From Clostridia bacterium (GTDB lineage Bacteria; Bacillota; Clostridia; Oscillospirales; CAG-382), in assembly GCA_017629175.1 (NCBI GenBank), contig JAGBXS010000086.1, positions 1-44,739 on the forward strand: a stretch of DNA of 44,739 nt, written 5' to 3'. The position numbers were made by a program, and so were the translations under genes. How positions within the stretch are numbered: position 1 is the first letter of the stretch; each line of letters starts with the position of its first letter. Under the pieces are notes generated by a model. It was not told the origin of the DNA and did no database searches. It saw only the letters and a program-made list of their open reading frames with translations. This document shows positions 40,851-44,739 of this stretch, piece by piece.

Positions 40851-42005
40851 TTATACACCAATATCGCTTTCTATTCTTTTTACAAGATCAATGAATCTTT
40901 GATCATCATGCAATTTCTTGTAGAAGATATCGTTTGGATCAAGCAAGGTTATGTTTAACAATTCGGGAAGTGCCTTTGTTGCATAGACATCCTTTGAATA
41001 ATCCTTAAGGCTATCCGTAAACGTTGACGTATAGCCGACCTCACCCTCTTTATGAAGCTTATCAAGAAAGACATCAAAATTCTTTGCATGATCATATGCA
41101 TTTTCCAGTGCCGAAAAAGCTTCCTCGATCCGTTCTTGTTGCAATAAAACATCTGCATAATCAATATATAAATGTTCCATTTTAGCATGAAGAAACGCAT
41201 AATTTCCATCGTCAAACACAAACTTATGCAACTCAATCGTTTTTTCGATTGCTTTCGCTTTCAGCGTTAAATCCTTAGTTTGTCTCGGCAAATGAACACG
41301 AAGCCAGGAAAGCGCGCCCTGCAATAATATCTGGCTGTTTTCGCGAGCCTCTTTTTCGTGGATTCCATTAAATGCAGCAAATAAATTGGCAGCTTTGCAA
41401 TCGGGACAGTATTCGGCAAGCCTATACACATTTCCTTTCTCACCAATCTGTCCATATAATCTTATAAGAATATCTCTGCACTCACTTCTGATTTTGTCAT
41501 CGATAGATGTGGCAAGCAGCTTTTCCATAATTTGAGCAGGTTCTTCCCAACCCTCGGTTGCTCTTACCTTATCAAAATTATATACGGTTTTTCCATCCAC
41601 AAACAAAAAGCATTCGTTGGATGCATCGTCGCTCCATTTTTCCCACAAAGCTGTTGCCAAGCGAACAAGCAGTTTTTCCTCTGCAGGGAATTCTGCAAGA
41701 GCTTGCCGCGCAAGATCTATGCGCGTGTTTACATCCACCCAATTACGGTGCATTTCATCAAGTTTTTCGCAATATTCATTGATCTTATTTTCGCTTTCGC
41801 TTCTATCATGTCCAAAAAGCTGATCAATGGTAACATTGAAAAAATTTGCTATCGGAGTGATATACTCAATATCGGGATATCCACTTTCATTCTCCCATTT
41901 TGAAATAGCCTGACCGGTTACACCAAGTGCTTCGGCGAGCGTATCCTGCGTTACTCCGTCACGATTACGCAACTCTTTAATGTGTTTCCCAATTTTTACG
42001 TTCAT
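40851..42005 (-). CDS. XRE-family regulator with TPR-like C-terminal domain
   Basis: 384 residues. HTH at 1-66 (IGKHIKELRNRDGVTQDTLA, VTGQAISKWENESGYPDIEY, FFNVTIDQLFG), then a long helical part with repeated EKL/ALEN patterns typical of TPR-like repeats (about 85-380). Similar Clostridia proteins act as regulators whose helical domain binds a peptide or partner, but the target is unknown. Codon use is AT-rich compared with genes left of 39 kb. ATG 42005 follows AGAGGTTTC. Promoter 42045-42073. Confidence 0.88.
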   Translation of the reverse strand: MNVKIGKHIKELRNRDGVTQDTLAEALGVTGQAISKWENESGYPDIEYITPIANFFNVTIDQLFGHDRSESENKINEYCEKLDEMHRNWVDVNTRIDLARQALAEFPAEEKLLVRLATALWEKWSDDASNECFLFVDGKTVYNFDKVRATEGWEEPAQIMEKLLATSIDDKIRSECRDILIRLYGQIGEKGNVYRLAEYCPDCKAANLFAAFNGIHEKEARENSQILLQGALSWLRVHLPRQTKDLTLKAKAIEKTIELHKFVFDDGNYAFLHAKMEHLYIDYADVLLQQERIEEAFSALENAYDHAKNFDVFLDKLHKEGEVGYTSTFTDSLKDYSKDVYATKALPELLNITLLDPNDIFYKKLHDDQRFIDLVKRIESDIGV

Positions 42006-42044
42006 ATAGAAACCTCTTTTCTAAATCATCACCGGTGTAATTGT

Positions 42045-42073
42045 ATTATATCACGCTCATGCAGGAATATCAA
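42045..42073 (-). promoter_or_regulatory. Sigma-A promoter of the XRE-TPR gene
   Basis: Minus-strand TTGATA (42068-42073), 17 bp, TATAAT (42045-42050). An 8-bp palindrome CACCGGTG (42030-42037) lies near the transcription start. Confidence 0.75.
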
Positions 42074-42145
42074 TTGCCAATCAGTTGTTGTAATATCATC
42101 GAATCGTTGTGTTGTAAAAAATGCACATCGGTTAAGTTTAAGATA

Positions 42146-42188
42146 CACACTGACGCGTGATGCCATGCCAATCCTTCGGATTGGATAG
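42146..42188. repeat. Short hairpin array A (shortened relative of array C)
   Basis: CACAC-TGAC-GCGTG, linker ATGCCAT, then CCAATCC-TTC-GGATTGG. Same order as the right half of array C but missing two internal units. Confidence 0.75.
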
Positions 42189-42222
42189 AAAAAAGCAAGT
42201 CTTTCGACTTGCTTTTTTCTTG
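42163..42222. repeat. 60-bp exact repeat, copy 1 (second copy 44648-44707)
   Basis: Identical to 44648-44707: last hairpin of the array, a short spacer and the following terminator. Confidence 0.95.
42189..42218. terminator. Terminator of the SGNH hydrolase gene
   Basis: 13-bp stem AAAAAAGCAAGTC/GACTTGCTTTTTT with TTTC loop; symmetric, so works on both strands. Confidence 0.9.
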
Positions 42223-42246
42223 AGTTGCCCCAACAGAACCAAACCT

Positions 42247-43269
42247 TTAATATATTTTTATGTGTTTCGATAAATTTTCGACATAATACTCAAAGCCCTT
42301 ATCATTTGGATGCAACCTTAAGTCGGCAAACAGAGTTTCCTCTTGAGGAACGAATTCAAATCCCCAAATCACCGATACATTGCCAAGCCCGACAGCTTGT
42401 TTTTGAATCAATGCGCCCAAATCCTTAAAATCACCACATGGTCTGCTTTCGTTCATATCTTTACGCCATATCGGTGTGATTACGAAAATTTTGGCATTGG
42501 GGTAATTATTGCTTAAATTATAAAGAAACGCTTTACAGTTATGCGCCAACTCTTCCTTGGTACACTTGTTCCAATCGTTGGTTCCGTATGCGACGGTGAT
42601 ATAATCCGGCTCAAAATCCTCTCTTGTTTTTGCAAGTTCCGGAAAGAATACCTCTCCGCCAATCGCCTTGTTATATTCCTCTGCGTCAAGTATATTGGCA
42701 AGCTTTGTGGCATATTTGTTACTTGGATATAAAACATCGTAGCCTTGTGTAATCGAATCGCCAAAGCATAGTATTTTCTTCCTCGGTTTGACAGGCTTGA
42801 TAAACGAACCGTCGTCGATGCAAATCTCCTTCAAGATTGCTTTCACCGACCAAGGAAAATAGATACAAACCTCCTTTTCATCCTCTCCCAAACAAAACGT
42901 CTTGGAAAAATTTCCAAGCGAAAATTCAAGGTTGGTATAATTTTCGGATAATTCTGATTCAGAAAAGTTTTTGAGAGTGTCTATTCTTTTACCGTTTACA
43001 AACACTTCAAAGGAAAAATATCTTCTGCTGCTTCCTTTAACCGTATCCACATTTAAAAAAAGGGTTTGACTATTCGTGCGAAAGCGCATTTGTACGCCGG
43101 AGATAGAAAATGTTTTCGCATAAAAATCATTCTTCTTATCATTACTGCGATCCAAATATAATTTCTCTTGGCACTTTGTAAAACGATAAAAATGAAATTC
43201 ATTATCAATTTCTTCGATTCGAACTGCACCTGTAGTAATGTCTCTGACTTGTGATAAATTCAATTTCAT
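42247..43269 (-). CDS. SGNH/GDSL-family hydrolase with N-terminal beta domain
   Basis: 340 residues. N-terminal beta-sandwich (about 1-160) and C-terminal SGNH esterase domain: block I CFGDSITQGYD (catalytic Ser), block II Gly in IGGEVFF, block III Asn in YGTNDW, block V LHPND with the His. This two-domain layout occurs in carbohydrate esterases and acyl hydrolases that remove acetyl groups from glycans. No signal peptide, so it probably acts inside the cell. AT-rich codons. AAAGGCGG precedes ATG 43269; consensus promoter at 43294-43322. Confidence 0.88.
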   Translation of the reverse strand: MKLNLSQVRDITTGAVRIEEIDNEFHFYRFTKCQEKLYLDRSNDKKNDFYAKTFSISGVQMRFRTNSQTLFLNVDTVKGSSRRYFSFEVFVNGKRIDTLKNFSESELSENYTNLEFSLGNFSKTFCLGEDEKEVCIYFPWSVKAILKEICIDDGSFIKPVKPRKKILCFGDSITQGYDVLYPSNKYATKLANILDAEEYNKAIGGEVFFPELAKTREDFEPDYITVAYGTNDWNKCTKEELAHNCKAFLYNLSNNYPNAKIFVITPIWRKDMNESRPCGDFKDLGALIQKQAVGLGNVSVIWGFEFVPQEETLFADLRLHPNDKGFEYYVENLSKHIKIY

Positions 43270-43293
43270 AAAACTACCGCCTTTCCTGAATTT

Positions 43294-43322
43294 ATTATAT
43301 CACAGCAGCATATTTGTGTCAA
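43294..43322 (-). promoter_or_regulatory. Sigma-A promoter of the SGNH hydrolase
   Basis: Minus-strand TTGACA (43317-43322), 17 bp, TATAAT (43294-43299): exact consensus, adjoining hairpin array B. Confidence 0.9.
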
Positions 43323-43324
43323 TA

Positions 43325-43499
43325 TCTGGCTCGAAGCGCAACCTCATTTACGAGAAGCATCACATCATCGCGAAGCACATCATTTGCGGCTTGCCGCAAC
43401 CTCATTCATTTGTGCCGCACTCATGAGGAATGATATTTTCTCTACGCTCAAAATGATGTTGCCCTCCAGTCAAATGATATTGTGCCTGCGGCACAAATG
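43325..43499. repeat. Short hairpin array B
   Basis: Variable stems such as TTGCGGC-TT-GCCGCAA (43384-43399) and TTGTGCC-TGC-GGCACAA (43480-43496), several degenerate, separated by linkers. On the left the linkers read ACATCAT(T) or ACCTCATT; on the right they read AATGATATT or AATGATGTT, the reverse complement. No coding frame is convincing. The array fills the interval between the SGNH promoter and the GNAT terminator. Confidence 0.7.
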
Positions 43500-43531
43500 A
43501 AAAAGTCCAAGTCTTTCGACTTGGACTTTTT
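43500..43531. terminator. Terminator after the GNAT gene
   Basis: 14-bp stem AAAAAGTCCAAGTC/GACTTGGACTTTTT with TTTC loop. Confidence 0.9.
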
Positions 43532-43555
43532 GGGCTCGTAGTATAAAAATACAAC

Positions 43556-44077
43556 TCAATGTATGATACTATTTTTTAATTGTTTTGTATAAATTGGCTT
43601 ATTCTCATCAGGATCGATCAAACCGCTGTCTTCAAACCCCATTTTTGCCCAAAATGGAACACCTGTAACTGAATCGGGGCATATATAAAAATTCAAAGCA
43701 CCGTCTGCGCGGAGTGTATCTTCAATATGAAACCAAAATTTTTTACCAAGTCCCATTCTCCTGTATTGGGGATGAATATAAAACCCCATAACTGTTCCAT
43801 ATCCCTTTTCAAGCAATCCATATACCGTACCTAAATCGATAGCAAACATTGCAATTGCCACCGGAGTATCATTCAGAAACAATATTTCGAAGTGCATATC
43901 TTTACGTTTACCTTGAATGTCAATTCTCTTTTTCAAACCATCTGATATTTTAGCTTCGTTGGGGATTTTTCCGTCGTGTTCATTAACCTCCTTGATAAAC
44001 GGAACCCATAATTCCTTCGCTATTTCGCATATCGCTTCGTTTTCTTTGCAAATTTGCACAAATTCAATTTTTTCCAT
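43556..44077 (-). CDS. GNAT-family N-acetyltransferase
   Basis: 173-residue acetyl-CoA-dependent transferase. Motif A is GFYIHPQYRRMGLGKKFWFH (acetyl-CoA pyrophosphate loop R/Q-x-x-G-x-G/A), followed by LNFYICPDSVTGVPFWAKMG, typical of the C-terminal part. The acceptor substrate is unknown. ATG 44077 is preferred to the upstream extension. The start lies inside the end of a short upstream ORF (44064-44168). AT-rich, like its neighbours. Confidence 0.88.
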   Translation of the reverse strand: MEKIEFVQICKENEAICEIAKELWVPFIKEVNEHDGKIPNEAKISDGLKKRIDIQGKRKDMHFEILFLNDTPVAIAMFAIDLGTVYGLLEKGYGTVMGFYIHPQYRRMGLGKKFWFHIEDTLRADGALNFYICPDSVTGVPFWAKMGFEDSGLIDPDENKPIYTKQLKNSIIH

Positions 44078-44168
44078 AATTTTCACTTCTTTCAATAAAA
44101 CTCCATTGAAACGCGGCTTGAACAATGGACAAAAGGGCGCTTGACAGTATCGGACTAAAGTTTACCAT
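44064..44168 (-). CDS. Possible 34-codon leader ORF upstream of the GNAT gene
   Basis: ATG 44168 is preceded by GGTGAGGTGG and opens MVNFSPILSSALLSIVQAAF followed by QWSFIERSENYGKN, ending 14 nt inside the GNAT gene. Overlap and good ribosome site suggest translational coupling, or a leader peptide. Its mRNA could also fold (GGACAAAA at about 44170-44177 against TTTTGTCC near 44128-44135). Could be chance. Confidence 0.35.
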   Translation of the reverse strand: MVNFSPILSSALLSIVQAAFQWSFIERSENYGKN

Positions 44169-44202
44169 TTTGTCCACCTCACCTTCATTATAGTTTATAG
44201 AT

Positions 44203-44231
44203 ATTATAGCATACAGTTCATCAATCGTCAA
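44203..44231 (-). promoter_or_regulatory. Sigma-A promoter of the GNAT gene with inverted repeat
   Basis: Minus-strand TTGACG (44226-44231), 17 bp, TATAAT (44203-44208). An inverted repeat TCAACC-N7-GGTTGA (44228-44246) overlaps the -35 box and may be an operator. Confidence 0.75.
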
Positions 44232-44279
44232 CCAACTGTCGGTTGATAATATGCGACTACAGCGAGATCTAAACTACAG

Positions 44280-44423
44280 AAAAAAGGTGCTTACTCCATT
44301 CTACCGGACTTGAACCATGTGACAAGGCTCGCAAGCTCGCCGCGAACTTCCCTGTGGGAAGATTCGCCCCTGTAGCGCAACAAGTTGCGCCAATGTATCG
44401 CTAAACCTCAATCCAAGAGAAAA
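44280..44423. other. Non-coding region with hairpins and a tRNA-like 3' piece
   Basis: No credible gene. Seen are GCGCAAC-AA-GTTGCGC (about 44376-44391) and a nested stem around CTTCCC-TGT-GGGAAG (about 44347-44361). A minus-strand piece GGTTCAAGTCC (about 44310-44320) is reminiscent of a tRNA T-arm, but no cloverleaf can be formed. Confidence 0.5.
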
Positions 44424-44467
44424 GCAAAACAAAAACGGAGTCCGTTTGGACTCCGTTTTTGTTTTGC
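44424..44467. terminator. Long symmetric hairpin / terminator
   Basis: Perfect 20-bp stem (44424-44443/44448-44467) with a GTTT loop; A- and T-rich arms. No gene ends directly beside it. The following GCTCGTAG-A-AAAAAT-CA-CTC element is also found after the terminator at 43500-43531. Confidence 0.8.
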
Positions 44468-44498
44468 GCTCGTAGCACAAAAATGCAGCTCGCAAAAT

Positions 44499-44647
44499 CA
44501 CGGCGAAGCCGTGTATGAAATCCGCAGCTAGTCTGCGGTATGGAATCAACACGAAGTGTTGAATGTAATCAATCCGAAGGGGAAATACACGCTGACGCGT
44601 GATGCCATGCGCCTGACGGCGATTACATACACGACTACGTCGTGATT

Positions 44648-44669
<22 letters not shown>
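44499..44669. repeat. Short hairpin array C
   Basis: Units in order: CACGGC-GAA-GCCGTG; CCGCAG-CTAGT-CTGCGG; CAACAC-GAA-GTGTTG; a degenerate ATCC-GAA-GGGG; CACGC-TGAC-GCGTG; CGCC-TGAC-GGCG; CACGAC-TAC-GTCGTG; CCAATCC-TTC-GGATTGG. Linkers TATGAAAT, TATGGAAT and AATGTAAT on the left; ATGCCAT in the middle; ATTACATA and ATTCCATG, the reverse-complement type, on the right. No coding frame is supported. Confidence 0.85.

Positions 44670-44739
<70 letters not shown>

Noticed and set aside
44290..44340. Leu-type tRNA on the minus strand
   Set aside because: Only a T-loop-like GGTTCAAGTCC is present; the T-stem and acceptor do not pair, so at most a relic.

Overview
The window looks like a chromosomal segment of an uncultured, spore-forming Clostridia (Firmicutes). 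The evidence is SpoIIID and the Gpr germination protease, Firmicutes-type WhiA, DnaE and MurB, strong GGAGG-like ribosome binding sites, and sigma-A promoters that nearly all read TTGACA-17-TATAAT. I cannot fix the order; Oscillospirales or Christensenellales are possible. Most of the window has a fairly high GC content, but about 40.7-44.3 kb is clearly AT-rich.

1-13.6 kb, housekeeping: the 5' end of hisS runs off the left edge, preceded by a methylglyoxal-synthase-like gene that has lost its catalytic residues. Then come spoIIID, a PfkB-family kinase, a uppP-ftsK-lipoprotein operon, rubredoxin, birA, a small membrane protein, an RpiR-type regulator behind glyS, and a DUF1854 protein paired with an exporter-type ABC protein.

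13.7-26.7 kb, cell growth and information: proS (archaeal/eukaryal-like type), an unknown membrane protein, a tRNA-His/Arg/Gly cluster downstream of rpsT (TTG start), gpr, then a tight operon murB-whiA-dnaE-PBP1A-sugar isomerase. WhiA is short and appears to have one LAGLIDADG repeat instead of two.

26.7-36.1 kb, cell surface and sugars: two paralogous secreted proteins with near-identical signal peptides and leaders, discoidin-like domains, an unrecognised shared domain of about 118 residues and sortase-like C-termini. They are followed by a lipoprotein, a frameshifted small gene, a GH32-like fructosidase, an M28 peptidase and a membrane protein.

36.1-44.7 kb, accessory: a decayed gene, a SUFU-like protein, membrane proteins, an AEC transporter, and a compact divergent module (zinc-ribbon membrane protein / small XRE regulator) whose shared promoter carries two perfect 19-bp palindromes. 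A decayed glycosidase-like fragment, an XRE-TPR regulator, an SGNH hydrolase and a GNAT acetyltransferase follow. Interleaved are arrays of short hairpins whose stems vary while the linkers are conserved, plus a 60-bp exact repeat. The window ends inside a tRNA, probably Asn.

The most unusual items are the hairpin arrays (including two copies related by loss of internal units), the palindromic operator pair at 39.52-39.56 kb, the shared surface-protein domain, and the catalytically degenerate methylglyoxal-synthase homologue. All function calls rest on reading the sequence by eye; no database search was run.
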